A program made the position numbers and the translations under genes. DNA of 34,833 nucleotides from an uncultured Alphaproteobacteria bacterium. Lineage in GTDB: Bacteria > Pseudomonadota > Alphaproteobacteria > Rickettsiales > UBA1997. The notes beneath the pieces were generated by a model. It searched no databases and was not told the origin of the DNA. It saw only the letters and a list, made by a program, of their open reading frames with translations. Shown here piece by piece: positions 24,327-33,643 of the stretch (position 1 is the first letter of the stretch; each line of letters opens with the position of its first letter). The DNA is taken from positions 78,075 to 112,907 of the forward strand of contig CAIZZE010000059.1 of NCBI GenBank assembly GCA_903937405.1. Reading direction: 5' to 3'.

Positions 24327-25603
24327 GCTCTAACTCTAACTCTTCTTTTTTTAGTAGTAGAGCCGTATTTACCAGCAAAAAGGTGTGATTGAACTTGGTT
24401 AACTAAATCCAAAACTACGTTGACCATAATCAAAATTCCGGTTCCACCAATGTGAAGCGGGATTGAATAATGAGTAACTAAAATTTCCGGAGTTACGCAG
24501 ACAAAAATTAAATATACCGCGCCGATTAAGGTGAGGCGAGAAACAATTTTGTCTAAAAAGTTAGCGGTTGCAATGCCTGGTCGAACACCAAGAATGAAGC
24601 AGTTACTTTTTTTTAAATTATTGGCAACTTCTTCAGTATTAAAAATAATTGAAGAATAGAAATAAGAGAAAAATAAAATTAATGCTGAGAATATAAGTAG
24701 GTAAAGCCCACCTCCTCTGCGTAAAGTTGATGCTAAGAAATCACCATCAACTCCAGTAAATTGTACTAATGCCGCCGGAAACATTAAAATCGAGCTAGCA
24801 AAAATTGGCGGAATAACGCCAGAAATATTAATTTTTAATGGCAAGAAAGATGAATCAGACATTCCTGAAGCCTTCATCATTGCACCATTTGGATATTGAA
24901 TTTTGATGCGTTTATGAGTTTTTTCAACGAAGCAAACCAACATTAAAAATGCTGCAAAGGCGAGGAAGAAAATAACTATTGTAAACCAGGAATAAACTCC
25001 GGTTTTTGAAAGGTCAAAAATTTGTACGATTGTTGAAGGTAGCGAAGAAACGATACCAACAAAAATGATTAGAGAAATTCCGTTACCAATTCCTGAAGTT
25101 GTAATTCTTTCGCCGAACCACATAAGCATAACAGTTCCTCCGACCAAGCTTACGCAGGTTGTCCACATAAAAATACTGGAGTCAGAAACGAAAGCATTGT
25201 GATCAGAATTTGAAAGTGCATAATAAACACCGATTGACTGAAAACAGGCCAGAACAATTGTTAGATAACGAGTATATTGATTAATTTTTGCGCGACCATA
25301 ATCACCTTCTTTCTTCAAGTTTTCTAAACCCTTATACATTGAGGTTAGAAGCTGCATGATGATTGAAGAAGTTATATAAGGCATGATATTCAGAGCAAAA
25401 ATACTCATTCTCTCAAGGGCGCCGCCTGAAAATAAATTGATCATACCAAACATGTTAGCGCCAGAACTAGCAAAAAACTTTTTCAACACTTCCATATTGA
25501 TGCCAGGAATCGGCACGAAAGTACCGAATCTATAGACAAGCAAAATGAATATTGTGAATAAGATGCGTTTTTTTAACTCTGAATTGGCAGCTAAGGATGA
25601 CAT
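24323..25603 (-). CDS. secY: Preprotein translocase channel subunit SecY
   Basis: Central pore of the Sec translocon, ten transmembrane helices. The N-terminal motif FGTFVPIPGIN and the GIGNGISLIIFVGI segment are diagnostic, as is the GVRPGIATANFLDKIVSRLTLIGA stretch near the end of the channel. 426 residues, slightly short of E. coli (443). It begins at the last base of rplO (TAATG overlap) and overlaps adk by four bases, so the three genes are translationally linked. Confidence 0.98.
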   Translation of the reverse strand: MSSLAANSELKKRILFTIFILLVYRFGTFVPIPGINMEVLKKFFASSGANMFGMINLFSGGALERMSIFALNIMPYITSSIIMQLLTSMYKGLENLKKEGDYGRAKINQYTRYLTIVLACFQSIGVYYALSNSDHNAFVSDSSIFMWTTCVSLVGGTVMLMWFGERITTSGIGNGISLIIFVGIVSSLPSTIVQIFDLSKTGVYSWFTIVIFFLAFAAFLMLVCFVEKTHKRIKIQYPNGAMMKASGMSDSSFLPLKINISGVIPPIFASSILMFPAALVQFTGVDGDFLASTLRRGGGLYLLIFSALILFFSYFYSSIIFNTEEVANNLKKSNCFILGVRPGIATANFLDKIVSRLTLIGAVYLIFVCVTPEILVTHYSIPLHIGGTGILIMVNVVLDLVNQVQSHLFAGKYGSTTKKRRVRVRA

Positions 25604-26040
25604 TATGAGCTGAAGGCTTTTGCTTTTTCAGAATAGGCATCAACAGCAACTTTAAAAGTTGCGGCAATTGAAGCATCTTTGCCCATAATAAGCTTCACTT
25701 TAGATCTTTGACAATCAATCAAACCAACTTGTTCAAGCTGTTCTTTTGTAATAACCGCAGAAGAATCAAGCTTTTTACTTTCGATGAAGTTTAAAATATT
25801 TGTAATATTAACTACTTCGATTTCTTTGCGGTGAATATTTTTGAAGCCTCTTTTTGGAAGACGCATGTGGATTGGAGTTTGACCACCTTCAAAGCCTTTT
25901 ACGGAATGATGACCAGTTCTCGCTTTTTGACCTTTTACACCACGGCCAGAAGTTTTTCCTTTACCAGAGCCGATACCACGACCGACACGAATGCGAGAAT
26001 TTCTTTTAATTTTTGGTAAACCCTGAAGAGAAAGAGACAT
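25603..26040 (-). CDS. rplO: Ribosomal protein L15
   Basis: Large-subunit assembly protein uL15. The glycine and lysine-rich N-terminal part with [21 protein letters not shown] and [20 protein letters not shown] is diagnostic. 145 residues, normal. It begins four bases after rpmD and shares one base with secY. The C-terminal half is less conserved but complete. Confidence 0.98.
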   Translation of the reverse strand: MSLSLQGLPKIKRNSRIRVGRGIGSGKGKTSGRGVKGQKARTGHHSVKGFEGGQTPIHMRLPKRGFKNIHRKEIEVVNITNILNFIESKKLDSSAVITKEQLEQVGLIDCQRSKVKLIMGKDASIAATFKVAVDAYSEKAKAFSS

Positions 26041-26044
26041 AGTT

Positions 26045-26245
26045 TTAAGCTAATGAAATTTTTACGATGTGACCGACTTTTTTAATCATACCTAAAATAG
26101 ATTGATCGCAGTTTAATTTTGCTGAACTGCCGATGCCTCTTAGGCCAAGACCAATAAGGTTGCCCTTTTGTCTGTCATTTAGTTTTGATCCGCCTTTGAT
26201 TTGCGTAACAACAACTTTTTTATTTAGAAAATTATCGAATTGCAT
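26045..26245 (-). CDS. rpmD: Ribosomal protein L30
   Basis: Small large-subunit protein uL30, 66 residues. The [27 protein letters not shown] pattern (about 10-37) is the family signature, and the position between rpsE and rplO is standard. It is absent from some reduced genomes, so its retention is informative. Spacing is two bases to rpsE and four to rplO. Confidence 0.95.
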   Translation of the reverse strand: MQFDNFLNKKVVVTQIKGGSKLNDRQKGNLIGLGLRGIGSSAKLNCDQSILGMIKKVGHIVKISLA

Positions 26246-26247
26246 GA

Positions 26248-26826
26248 TTATTCACTCACCTCTTTTTTTTCTTTTTCTACGTTATGATTAAGTGCTAAAT
26301 TTCTTCTTTTAACAATTTCGGAAATTTCTTTTGATCTTCTCTCAGCAACCATTTTTGGCGAAACCAAAGCTTTAAGTGCTGCAAATGTTGCGGCAACTAA
26401 GTTATATGGATTTGAAGTTCCAACTGATTTAGCAACGATATCGTGAATTCCTGCGCATTCAAATACTGCGCGCATAGGACCACCAGCAATTACTCCAGTA
26501 CCAGCAGGAGCAGCTCTTAGGTAAACTTTTGCGGCACAAAATCTAGAAAAAATGTCGTGATGTATTGTGCGACCTTCTTTCAGAGAAACTTTAATCATGG
26601 CTTTTTTAGCCGCTTCGAAGGCTTTATTTTTAGCATCAGAAACTTCAGTTGCATTTCCTTTTCCGAAACCGACTCGGCCATTTTTATCACCCACAACGAC
26701 TAAAGCTGCGAATGACATATTTTTACCACCTTTTACAGTTTTAGAAACGCGGTTAATCGCTACTAATCTTTCAACGATTTCAACACCGCCTTTTTCTTTC
26801 TGATTATTTTTTTGTTGTTTAGACAT
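26248..26826 (-). CDS. rpsE: Ribosomal protein S5
   Basis: Small-subunit protein uS5 that, with S4, affects decoding accuracy. The double-stranded RNA-binding half includes [21 protein letters not shown] and [21 protein letters not shown], and the C-terminal half [30 protein letters not shown] longer frame starts at 26871 but would overlap rplR by 28 bases; the internal ATG at 26826 lies 17 bases after rplR and gives 192 residues. The C-terminal tail is Lys and Glu-rich. Confidence 0.96.
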   Translation of the reverse strand: MSKQQKNNQKEKGGVEIVERLVAINRVSKTVKGGKNMSFAALVVVGDKNGRVGFGKGNATEVSDAKNKAFEAAKKAMIKVSLKEGRTIHHDIFSRFCAAKVYLRAAPAGTGVIAGGPMRAVFECAGIHDIVAKSVGTSNPYNLVAATFAALKALVSPKMVAERRSKEISEIVKRRNLALNHNVEKEKKEVSE

Positions 26827-26843
26827 CTGAATTTTAAAATTAA

Positions 26844-27191
26844 TTAGAACTGTAAACCGGCTTCGCGGCAAGCTTCAGCGATAACTTTTACGCGACCGTT
26901 ATAAATATATGCACCTTTATCAAAAACGACTTCTTTAATGCCATTTTTTAAACAAAGCTTAGCAAATTCCACGCCAACTAGTTTGGCTTTTTCCATGCCG
27001 CTTACTTTTTTATTTTCTTCAAAACTAAGTGTTGAGAAAGAAGTCAAAACTTTTCCTTCAACGTTGATTAGTTGAGCGTAGATATTTTTGTTTGTTCTGC
27101 AAACAACAATTCTAGGGCGGTTAGACTTATTGTTTTTAGCAATATTGCTTCTAACTCTATATTTTCTTCTTTCGTATGTTGAATTAATCAT
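26844..27191 (-). CDS. rplR: Ribosomal protein L18
   Basis: 5S rRNA-binding protein uL18. The 115 residues are a little short but complete: the basic [20 protein letters not shown] start, [14 protein letters not shown] and the C-terminal [26 protein letters not shown]. It lies one base after rplF and precedes rpsE by 17 bases. Confidence 0.98.
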   Translation of the reverse strand: MINSTYERRKYRVRSNIAKNNKSNRPRIVVCRTNKNIYAQLINVEGKVLTSFSTLSFEENKKVSGMEKAKLVGVEFAKLCLKNGIKEVVFDKGAYIYNGRVKVIAEACREAGLQF

Positions 27192-27192
27192 A

Positions 27193-27729
27193 TTACTTTT
27201 TCTTACCCTCTTTTCTTAGGATTTTTTTGCCAAAAATTTTGACACCTTTACCTTTGTAAGGCTCAGGCTTTCTGAATGAAATAATTTCAGCAGCAACTTG
27301 GCCAACTAAAACTTTATCGTTTCCAGTTATGATAATTAAATTTGGTTTTTCGAAAGCAGCATTGATACCAGACGGTAAAGCATAATAAATTTCGTGGCTA
27401 TAACCTAAAGTTAAAGTCAAGATTCCTTTATCAACTGAAGCCTTGTAACCAACGCCGTTAATTTCTAGAACTGTTCTGAAATCAGTTTGTAAACCAGCAA
27501 CGATATTTTTTACGTTACTTCTATCCATACCAACAAACATTGAAATGTCTGAAATAGATTTATCAGCAGATGTAAATTTGATTTGCTTGTCAGCGAAATC
27601 AGCTTTTACACCTAAACTAATTTGATAAGTTTTTGTAACTTTACCATTATCAAAAGTAAGAGTGTTTTTATCAATCACTACTTTGATATTATCTGGAATG
27701 CTAACCGGTAATTTTCCTACGCGAGACAT
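27193..27729 (-). CDS. rplF: Ribosomal protein L6
   Basis: Two-domain protein uL6 near the sarcin-ricin loop. The start MSRVGKLPVSIPDNIKV and the C-terminal FRKPEPYKGKGVKIFGKKI, diagnostic for the family, are intact. 178 residues, normal. It is placed between rpsH and rplR as in all spc operons. Confidence 0.98.
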   Translation of the reverse strand: MSRVGKLPVSIPDNIKVVIDKNTLTFDNGKVTKTYQISLGVKADFADKQIKFTSADKSISDISMFVGMDRSNVKNIVAGLQTDFRTVLEINGVGYKASVDKGILTLTLGYSHEIYYALPSGINAAFEKPNLIIITGNDKVLVGQVAAEIISFRKPEPYKGKGVKIFGKKILRKEGKKK

Positions 27730-27738
27730 GTTTGAAAA

Positions 27739-28134
27739 CTAAAATATTTTAAAAAGAACTTCGCCGCCAAGCTTTTTGGTTCTGGCATCGTGATCGGCAA
27801 TAACGCCCTGTGAAGTAGAAATAACAACCATTCCTAAGCCATTTTTAACTAAAGGAATTTTGTCAGCTGAGCGATAAATTCTTCTGCCTGGCTTAGAAAT
27901 AACTTCAATTTCATTAACTACAGGATTTGAATAATGATATTTCAAGTGAATATCAAATTTATCGAAATTACCTTCTTTGATTTTGCTATAGTTCAGAATA
28001 TATCCTTCGTCTTTTAAGATGCGTAGAATATTTTCTCTAAGGCTAGAAACCGGGGAAGAAATTGTTGCTTTTTTTGCCATGTAGCCATTTTTAATTCTGG
28101 ATACAAGATCTGAAACTGGATGATTGAAAAACAT
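27739..28134 (-). CDS. rpsH: Ribosomal protein S8
   Basis: Small-subunit protein uS8 that binds helix 21 of 16S rRNA; in E. coli it also represses the spc operon by binding its mRNA. Recognisable are PVSDLVSRIKNGYMAKK, SKPGRRIYRSADKIP and the C-terminal GLGMVVISTSQGVIADHDARTKKLGGEVLFKIF. 131 residues, normal. Whether it regulates this operon cannot be read from the sequence. Confidence 0.98.
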   Translation of the reverse strand: MFFNHPVSDLVSRIKNGYMAKKATISSPVSSLRENILRILKDEGYILNYSKIKEGNFDKFDIHLKYHYSNPVVNEIEVISKPGRRIYRSADKIPLVKNGLGMVVISTSQGVIADHDARTKKLGGEVLFKIF

Positions 28135-28138
28135 TATA

Positions 28139-28444
28139 TTACCAACTTGATTTAATTAAACCTGGAATTTGTCCCCAAGATGCTAACTCTCTGACCGCAA
28201 TACGAGATAGACCGAATTTTCTTAAATTACCTCTTGGTCTGCCGCTAAGAGCACATCTATTCCTGTGTCTGATACGAGCGCCATCACGAGGCATTTCTGA
28301 AAGCTTAATTTGTGCTACTAATCTTTCTTCAAAAGTCAAAGATTGGTCATCAGCAGTTGCAATAAGTTTTTGTCTTTTTGCTTTGTGCAATTGAGACAAT
28401 TCTTTTCTTTTGTTATTTTTAAGAATCGATGATTTTTTTGCCAT
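28139..28444 (-). CDS. rpsN: Ribosomal protein S14, zinc-free form
   Basis: Small-subunit head protein uS14. The 101-residue form lacks the CxxC pairs of the short zinc type. Conserved are MAKKSSILKNNKR, RHRNRCALSGRPRGNLRKFGLSRI and the end SWGQIPGLIKSSW. It lies four bases before rplE and after rpsH in the usual order. Confidence 0.98.
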   Translation of the reverse strand: MAKKSSILKNNKRKELSQLHKAKRQKLIATADDQSLTFEERLVAQIKLSEMPRDGARIRHRNRCALSGRPRGNLRKFGLSRIAVRELASWGQIPGLIKSSW

Positions 28445-28448
28445 GTTA

Positions 28449-28985
28449 CTACTTGATTGGAAAGTTAAGTTTTTTTAGCAAGAACAGCGCTTCTTCTTTA
28501 GTTTTAGCTGTAGTTGCAATTGTAATATTCATACCGAAGATTTTTGGAATGTTATCAAGATCAACTTCCAAGAAAATATTATGTTCTTTTATACCAAAAG
28601 AATAGTGTCCACTTTGGTTAAAACCTTTTGGAGATAAACCGCGGAAGTCTCTGATTCTTGGTAAAGCAATATGAGTTAATCTATCCAAAAATTGATACAT
28701 TTTTTTGCCGCGCAGAGTAACTCTGCAGCCGATTGGCAAATCTTTTCTTAGTTTAAATGTTGAAATCGCTTTGCGAGATTTAGTCAAAACTGCTTTTTGA
28801 CCAGCAATGTTTGAAACTTGCGCTGCCAAATAAGCCAAAAATTTATTGTCACTATCGCCGGCTTTAATACCAACATTAAGACTGATCATTTTTAGTCTTG
28901 GGAGAGCCAGATCATTTGTATAAGAAAAATTTTTCTTAAGATCTGCAATCGAATCCTTGTAGAGTTTTTCAGTTATAGTTTGCAT
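28449..28985 (-). CDS. rplE: Ribosomal protein L5
   Basis: 5S rRNA-binding protein uL5, which bridges to S13. Key segments are NVGIKAGDSDNKFL, GQKAVLTKSRKAISTFKLRKDLPIGCRVTLRG, RDFRGLSPKGFNQSGHYSFGIKEHNIF and the C-terminal TAKTKEEALFLLKKLNFPI. 178 residues, normal. It follows rplX by three bases. Confidence 0.98.
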   Translation of the reverse strand: MQTITEKLYKDSIADLKKNFSYTNDLALPRLKMISLNVGIKAGDSDNKFLAYLAAQVSNIAGQKAVLTKSRKAISTFKLRKDLPIGCRVTLRGKKMYQFLDRLTHIALPRIRDFRGLSPKGFNQSGHYSFGIKEHNIFLEVDLDNIPKIFGMNITIATTAKTKEEALFLLKKLNFPIK

Positions 28986-28988
28986 CGA

Positions 28989-29306
28989 TTATCCAATTTT
29001 TTTGCCAGATTTTTTTGAAACACGATTTTTTCTAGTGAAGATTTTACCTTCGCCAGCATCGGTTACAAATTTAATTTTAACCGCTTTACCATCTTCAACA
29101 TGTGAAATGTTAGAAATGTGAATGGGTTTTTCAACTTTTAGAATTTGACCAGGGTTTGTAGAAGTTGGTTTTTTGTGTACAGTCGCAAGGTTAACGCCTT
29201 CTACGATAACTTTATCAGAAGTAAGTGCAGTAATCTTTCCAGATACGCCTTTGCTTGATCCAGTAAGAACAATAACTTGATCGCCTTTTTTAAATTTTTT
29301 TGCCAT
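28989..29306 (-). CDS. rplX: Ribosomal protein L24
   Basis: Assembly-initiating large-subunit protein uL24. The N-terminal KOW motif, KGDQVIVLTGSSKGVSGKI, begins at about residue 7, and the GVNLATVHKKPTSTNPGQI and PIHISNISHV segments follow. 105 residues, normal. Its start lies three bases after rplN. Confidence 0.98.
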   Translation of the reverse strand: MAKKFKKGDQVIVLTGSSKGVSGKITALTSDKVIVEGVNLATVHKKPTSTNPGQILKVEKPIHISNISHVEDGKAVKIKFVTDAGEGKIFTRKNRVSKKSGKKIG

Positions 29307-29309
29307 GTT

Positions 29310-29678
29310 TTATAAAACCTCCGAAGCTAATGATGCAATTTTCAAGAAGTTTTTTTGTCTAACTTCACGAGCGACTGGTCCAAAAACACGAGTTGCCAAA
29401 GGCTCACCGTCTTTATCAACTAGAACAACTGCATTGTCATCAAATTTTACAAAACTTCCATCGTTTCTAACGATTTTGCTTCTAGTGCGTACAATCACAC
29501 CTTTAGCTACTTGTCCTTTTTTAACCTTAGCCCCAGGAATAACACTGGTGATCGAAAGAACAATGATTTCACCGATACCGGTGATCATGTGATCTGATCC
29601 GCCAAGAACTTTGATACATCTAGCTGTTTTTGCCCCTGAATTATCGGCAACAACTAGGTTTGTTTGCATTTGAATCAT
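29310..29678 (-). CDS. rplN: Ribosomal protein L14
   Basis: Large-subunit interface protein uL14, target of the silencing factor RsfS in other bacteria. The start [28 protein letters not shown], and [19 protein letters not shown] with [24 protein letters not shown], are diagnostic. 122 residues, the canonical length. rpsQ lies 13 bases upstream. Confidence 0.99.
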   Translation of the reverse strand: MIQMQTNLVVADNSGAKTARCIKVLGGSDHMITGIGEIIVLSITSVIPGAKVKKGQVAKGVIVRTRSKIVRNDGSFVKFDDNAVVLVDKDGEPLATRVFGPVAREVRQKNFLKIASLASEVL

Positions 29679-29691
29679 TTGTAATACCTAA

Positions 29692-29907
29692 TTAGTTAAC
29701 TTTAAGAGCCCATCTCTTGGTTTTAGAGATTGGTCTTGAACCAACAATTTCAACCTCGTCGCCAACAGTTACTGTTTTACCTTGCGAATCCACTAAATAT
29801 TTTTTGTGGCTGGTAATATATTTACCGTAGCGAGGATGTTTTTTGTAAGTGGTTGAGAGAGCCTTAAAAGTTTTCTCGTCAATAATATTTAAAACCGTAA
29901 CTTTCAT
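29692..29907 (-). CDS. rpsQ: Ribosomal protein S17
   Basis: Small-subunit OB-fold protein uS17, here a compact 71 residues. The family pattern is visible: KTFKALSTTYKKHPRYGKYI, GDEVEIVGSRPISKTKRW. The usual MPKRVLQG-like N-terminus is shortened to MKVTVLNIIDEKTF. It lies three bases after rpmC and 13 before rplN. Confidence 0.97.
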   Translation of the reverse strand: MKVTVLNIIDEKTFKALSTTYKKHPRYGKYITSHKKYLVDSQGKTVTVGDEVEIVGSRPISKTKRWALKVN

Positions 29908-29910
29908 GTT

Positions 29911-30090
29911 TTAAGCAGCAGCCTGTTTTTTGTTAATTTGGGTAAAAAGTCGAGCGACTTCTTTTCTTTTATTCTTGTAATCTTTTGCAACGATTGCTTC
30001 GCCAGAAGAAGCTTTGATTCTCATCATAAGCAGATCTTTCTTAAGGCTGGCAATATTGGTCAAAATTGATTTATTTTCTTCTTTTTTCAT
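29911..30090 (-). CDS. rpmC: Ribosomal protein L29
   Basis: Exit-tunnel protein uL29, two helices. I chose the ATG at 30090, giving 59 residues starting MKKEENKSILTNIASLKKDL, which is close to the usual 60-70. A longer frame opens at a TTG at 30138 (75 residues), just after the rplP stop; it would add 16 residues and would put a hairpin (30110-30133) inside the gene. The LLMMRIKASSGEA and VARLFTQINKKQ segments identify it. The start remains the least certain in the ribosomal block. Confidence 0.9.
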   Translation of the reverse strand: MKKEENKSILTNIASLKKDLLMMRIKASSGEAIVAKDYKNKRKEVARLFTQINKKQAAA

Positions 30091-30109
30091 ATCTAAAGTT
30101 ATTTTATTT

Positions 30110-30133
30110 AAGCGCTTTATTTTAGGAGCGCTT
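30110..30133 (-). other. Short hairpin in the rplP-rpmC spacer
   Basis: Perfect seven-base arms AAGCGCT (30110-30116) and AGCGCTT (30127-30133) around a 10-base loop. It lies in the 51-base spacer before the ATG chosen for rpmC. It might reduce readthrough or shield the start, but it has no T tract. Confidence 0.4.
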
Positions 30134-30141
30134 TTCAAAAA

Positions 30142-30555
30142 CTAAACGTGATTAACGATTTTGGTTTTGAATGGTAATTTTGCAGCAGCTTTAACTAAAG
30201 AAGTTGAAGCTGCTTCACCGTCGATTCCATCAATTTCAAAAATGATACGACCTGGTTTGATTTTAGCGATATAATATTCTACGTTACCCTTACCACTTCC
30301 CATTCTAACTTCGGCTGGTTTTTTAGTAACTGGAGTATGTGGAAAAACCATAATCCAAAGTTTACCAGCGCGCTTCATGTAGCGAGTGATTACTTTTCTG
30401 GCAGATTCAATTTGTTTAGAATTAAGTTTACCTGGCTCAAGAGCTTTCAAACCGAAAGATCCGAATTTTAGGCTATTGCCATTAGCTGAAGTGCCGAGAA
30501 TTTTTTTCCCGCCTTTCTGCGCCTTTCTATATTTTGTCTTTGCTGGAACTAGCAT
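30142..30555 (-). CDS. rplP: Ribosomal protein L16
   Basis: Large-subunit protein uL16 that positions A-site tRNA. The start [15 protein letters not shown] and the segments [38 protein letters not shown] and [27 protein letters not shown] are diagnostic. 137 residues, normal. It follows rpsC by eight bases. Confidence 0.98.
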   Translation of the reverse strand: MLVPAKTKYRKAQKGGKKILGTSANGNSLKFGSFGLKALEPGKLNSKQIESARKVITRYMKRAGKLWIMVFPHTPVTKKPAEVRMGSGKGNVEYYIAKIKPGRIIFEIDGIDGEAASTSLVKAAAKLPFKTKIVNHV

Positions 30556-30563
30556 TTTTAAAC

Positions 30564-31211
30564 TTAATTATTTGCTGTTTTTGACTTCTTTTCAGTGAAG
30601 CCTTTATAAATCCAAACTTTTACGCCAATAACGCCGTAAGTTGTGTAAGCGTTAGCAATAGCGTAATCGATATTGCAACGTAGAGTGTGTAACGGAACCG
30701 AACCTTCTTTATACCATTCAGTTCTTGCAATTTCAGCTCCACCTAATCTTCCTGAGCAGCTTACTTTAATTCCAAGAGCACCATATTTCATAGCAGCTTG
30801 CATGGATTTTTTCATAACTTTTTTGAAAGCAGCACGACCTTCAAGTTGTTTTGCAATATTTTGCGCAACTAATGAAGAGTTGATGTCTGGCTTGTCTATT
30901 TCAACGATTTTAACATCAACCTTGCAGCCGGCAATTTTTTCTACCGCTTGGTTGATTTTTTCAATATCTAAACCTTTTTTACCGATAAGAACGCCTGGTT
31001 TAGAAGTTTTGATAATCAAGTTAACTTTGTCAGACGGTCTTTCAATGACAATACTGCCAATGCCACAATGAGCATAGTTTTTCTTGATGAAGCTTCTAAT
31101 GGTTACGTCACTAATTAGCTTTTTAGCATAATTTTTCTGATCGAACCAAACTGACTCCCAGTTTTTGCTGTTGAGCAGTCTAAAACCTACTGGATTAACC
31201 TTCTGACCCAC
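30564..31211 (-). CDS. rpsC: Ribosomal protein S3
   Basis: Small-subunit protein uS3 at the mRNA entrance. The start is GTG (MGQKVNPVGFRLLNSKNW), with GGGGAG as a ribosome-binding site inside the end of rplV. The KH domain has the GKKG loop (IGKKGLDIEKI, about 77-87), and the C-terminal domain has SCSGRLGGAEIARTEWYKEGSVPLHTLRCNIDYA. 215 residues, a little shorter than in E. coli (233) because the acidic tail is missing. Confidence 0.98.
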   Translation of the reverse strand: MGQKVNPVGFRLLNSKNWESVWFDQKNYAKKLISDVTIRSFIKKNYAHCGIGSIVIERPSDKVNLIIKTSKPGVLIGKKGLDIEKINQAVEKIAGCKVDVKIVEIDKPDINSSLVAQNIAKQLEGRAAFKKVMKKSMQAAMKYGALGIKVSCSGRLGGAEIARTEWYKEGSVPLHTLRCNIDYAIANAYTTYGVIGVKVWIYKGFTEKKSKTANN

Positions 31212-31214
31212 TGC

Positions 31215-31598
31215 TTACTCCCCTTTTGTTGTTTTTTTCGGCGCTTTTTTTTCAGGCTGTTTCTCAGCCAAAATAACGCGGATATTGCTAAAAGTTTTTA
31301 GAATGCGACTTGATTTACCGCGACCTCTTGCTGCGAATCTACGCAGTGCGAAAGCACGACCAACGTCAACATCTTTAACGTAAAGATTGTCTACATCCAT
31401 GTTATGGTTGTTTTCAGCATTTGACATCGCTGAATAAACCAAAGCTCTAACTGTTGAAGCAATTTTCAATTTAGAAAATTGCAGAAGTTTTAAGGCTTCA
31501 GAAACTGGTAAACCGGTCACATTTTTAGTTACTCTCATAACTTTTAGCGGACTTGATTTTACTGCGCTTAAATAAGCTACTGATAATTTTTGAGTCAT
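31215..31598 (-). CDS. rplV: Ribosomal protein L22
   Basis: Large-subunit protein uL22 whose hairpin lines the exit tunnel. Recognisable are SPLKVMRVTKNVTGLPVSEALKLLQFSKLKIA and NNHNMDVDNLYVKDVDVGRAF. The tunnel hairpin (about 88-113), FAARGRGKSSRILKTFSNI, is present but a little divergent from the E. coli RAKGRADRI pattern. A Lys-rich tail follows. 127 residues. Confidence 0.97.
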   Translation of the reverse strand: MTQKLSVAYLSAVKSSPLKVMRVTKNVTGLPVSEALKLLQFSKLKIASTVRALVYSAMSNAENNHNMDVDNLYVKDVDVGRAFALRRFAARGRGKSSRILKTFSNIRVILAEKQPEKKAPKKTTKGE

Positions 31599-31604
31599 GA
31601 TCTA

Positions 31605-31883
31605 TTATGATTTTGTAACTTTTTTATCACCACCGTGACCATAGAAAGTTCTAGTTGGAGCAAATTCACCGAATTTATGTCCAACCATTCCTTCTGTAAC
31701 TGCAACGGAAACGAATTTTTTGCCATTATGAACAGCAAAATTTACGCCCACGAATTGTGGTAGAATTGTTGATCTTCTAGACCAGGTTTTAATAACCTGT
31801 TTCTTTGAAGAAGAAAGATAGTCTCTTGCTTTTTTAAGCAGATAACCGTCTACGAATGGAACTTTCCAAGTTGATCTAGGCAT
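31605..31883 (-). CDS. rpsS: Ribosomal protein S19
   Basis: Small-subunit head protein uS19, partner of S13. [45 protein letters not shown] and [18 protein letters not shown] are diagnostic. 92 residues, normal. It lies two bases after rplB and six before rplV. Confidence 0.98.
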   Translation of the reverse strand: MPRSTWKVPFVDGYLLKKARDYLSSSKKQVIKTWSRRSTILPQFVGVNFAVHNGKKFVSVAVTEGMVGHKFGEFAPTRTFYGHGGDKKVTKS

Positions 31884-31885
31884 GA

Positions 31886-32719
31886 TTATTTATCCCTTCT
31901 TGATTTTACGATGAAGCGGTTTGTAGGATTGCTTCTCTTTCTTGTTTTCTTACCTTTTGCTGACTTACCAGTTGGAGACACAGGATGTCTACCACCAGAA
32001 GTTTTACCTTCACCACCACCATGTGGGTGATCTACCGGGTTCATTACAACACCTCGGACAGTTGGTCTAATACCTAACCATCTCGATCTACCAGCTTTAC
32101 CGATAGAGATGTTTTTGTTATCTAAGTTAGAAACTGATCCAATAGTTGCCATGCAATCAAGCAAGAACAATCTAATTTCGCCAGATTGGATTTTTAATAG
32201 AGCGTAACCACCATCTTTACCAACCAATTGGGCGTAAGTTCCAGCTGATCTAGAAACTGCACCACCGCAACCTGGTTTTAATTCGATATTATGGATGATG
32301 GATCCAATAGGAATTACCGAAAGTGGCATAGAATTGCCAATTTTAACGTCGATCAAAGTTTTTGAAGACATGATACGATCACCTACAGCTAGCTTGTGTG
32401 GAGCTAGGATGTAAGAAAAAATTCCATCAGAATATTTTAACAATGCAATAAAAGCGGTACGATTTGGATCATATTCGATTCTTTCTACTGTTGCTTCTAA
32501 ATCGAGCTTATCACGCTTGAAGTCGATAACACGGAAAGATTTTTTATGACCGCCAGATTTATGTCTGACAGTGATGTGACCCATATTGTTTCTACCGGCA
32601 TCCTCTCCAACTTTTGTAGTCAGAATTTTTAAAGGAGAACCTTTCCACAATTCACTTCTATCAATGGTTATAAGCTGCCTTAGTGAAGGAGTTATAGCCT
32701 TATAATTCTTAAGAGCCAT
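31886..32719 (-). CDS. rplB: Ribosomal protein L2
   Basis: Large-subunit protein uL2, close to the peptidyl-transferase centre and needed for subunit joining. The conserved histidine loop [25 protein letters not shown] is intact, together with [19 protein letters not shown] near residues 40-58. 277 residues, the canonical length. Sits between rplW and rpsS as expected. Confidence 0.99.
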   Translation of the reverse strand: MALKNYKAITPSLRQLITIDRSELWKGSPLKILTTKVGEDAGRNNMGHITVRHKSGGHKKSFRVIDFKRDKLDLEATVERIEYDPNRTAFIALLKYSDGIFSYILAPHKLAVGDRIMSSKTLIDVKIGNSMPLSVIPIGSIIHNIELKPGCGGAVSRSAGTYAQLVGKDGGYALLKIQSGEIRLFLLDCMATIGSVSNLDNKNISIGKAGRSRWLGIRPTVRGVVMNPVDHPHGGGEGKTSGGRHPVSPTGKSAKGKKTRKRSNPTNRFIVKSRRDK

Positions 32720-32723
32720 GAGA

Positions 32724-33011
32724 TTACGAACCGAAATTAATTGATTGACCTTCTTTCAAGGTAATAATGGCTTTTTTGTATGAGCCCCTTGTTCCTTCAA
32801 TACCTTTAAATCTTTTTGTTTTAGATTTGGTATTGATTATATTCACTTTTTCAACTTCAGCACCAAAAACTTTTTTGATTAATGAAGCGATTTCGTTTTT
32901 GCTGCAGCTTGAGTCAACTTCGAAATGATATTTTCCGTCAACTAGCTGTTTGTTTGATTTTTCCGTGTAAATCAAACCTTTAATTTTGTCATATTGTAAT
33001 AGAGCAGTCAT
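32724..33011 (-). CDS. rplW: Ribosomal protein L23
   Basis: Exit-site protein uL23, docking site for trigger factor and Ffh. The 95 residues show [48 protein letters not shown] and a fairly conserved [13 protein letters not shown] end. It starts on the last base of rplD (TAATG overlap). It is a functional partner of Ffh encoded in this same window. Confidence 0.97.
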   Translation of the reverse strand: MTALLQYDKIKGLIYTEKSNKQLVDGKYHFEVDSSCSKNEIASLIKKVFGAEVEKVNIINTKSKTKRFKGIEGTRGSYKKAIITLKEGQSINFGS

Positions 33012-33637
33012 TACGCTATTGCCCCCAAGATATTATTTTCGAAAACTTTGCTATCAACCATCAAATGGTCAAAGCTTAAAATGTCATACACGTTCAAAGC
33101 TTTAGCATCTAAAGTTTTTACGTTTTTAAGGTTTTTTGCAGACTTAGTTAAAGCAGCATTTGAACCATCGTGAATAATCAGAGCGCTAGCAAAGCTATTT
33201 TTTGCTAGAGTTTCACTGATTTTAGAAGTTTTAATTTCTGAACCGAAATCTGAAAATAGTGAAACTTTATTTTCTTTTAATTTCATTCTTAACACGTCAG
33301 CTAAAGCTTTTTTAACGATTTTCTTTGGCATAGAAAAATCAAACGAGCGTGGCATTGGACCATGGCAAGTTCTACCTCCAACAAACTGTACTGATCTTTT
33401 GCTACCTTGACGGGCGCGGCCAGTGCCTTTTTGTTTGTGTGGCTTGGCTGTAGTGCCTGAAATTTCAGCCATTGTTTTAGTTTTTGCAGAACCAGATCTT
33501 CTGCTCGCAAGTTGCCATCTGACAACGTAAGCAACTGATTTTGCGCTTTCAATTTCGAAATCGGAAGCTACGTCGATTTGTTTAGAACCAACTTTATTTG
33601 CACCGAAATCTATTGTTTTAATAGTTAAAGAAGTCAT
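33011..33637 (-). CDS. rplD: Ribosomal protein L4
   Basis: Large-subunit protein uL4, whose loop reaches into the exit tunnel; in E. coli it also represses the S10 operon. Diagnostic are WQLASRRSGSAKTKTMAEISGTTAKPHKQKGTGRARQGSKR and the HGPMPRSFDFSMPKKIVKKA stretch. 208 residues, normal. It follows rplC by six bases and overlaps rplW by one. Confidence 0.98.
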   Translation of the reverse strand: MTSLTIKTIDFGANKVGSKQIDVASDFEIESAKSVAYVVRWQLASRRSGSAKTKTMAEISGTTAKPHKQKGTGRARQGSKRSVQFVGGRTCHGPMPRSFDFSMPKKIVKKALADVLRMKLKENKVSLFSDFGSEIKTSKISETLAKNSFASALIIHDGSNAALTKSAKNLKNVKTLDAKALNVYDILSFDHLMVDSKVFENNILGAIA

Positions 33638-33643
33638 ATCGTC

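Noticed and set aside
30673..31071. Open frame of 132 codons antisense to rpsC
   Set aside because: Fully opposite a highly conserved ribosomal gene, with no start context or homology.
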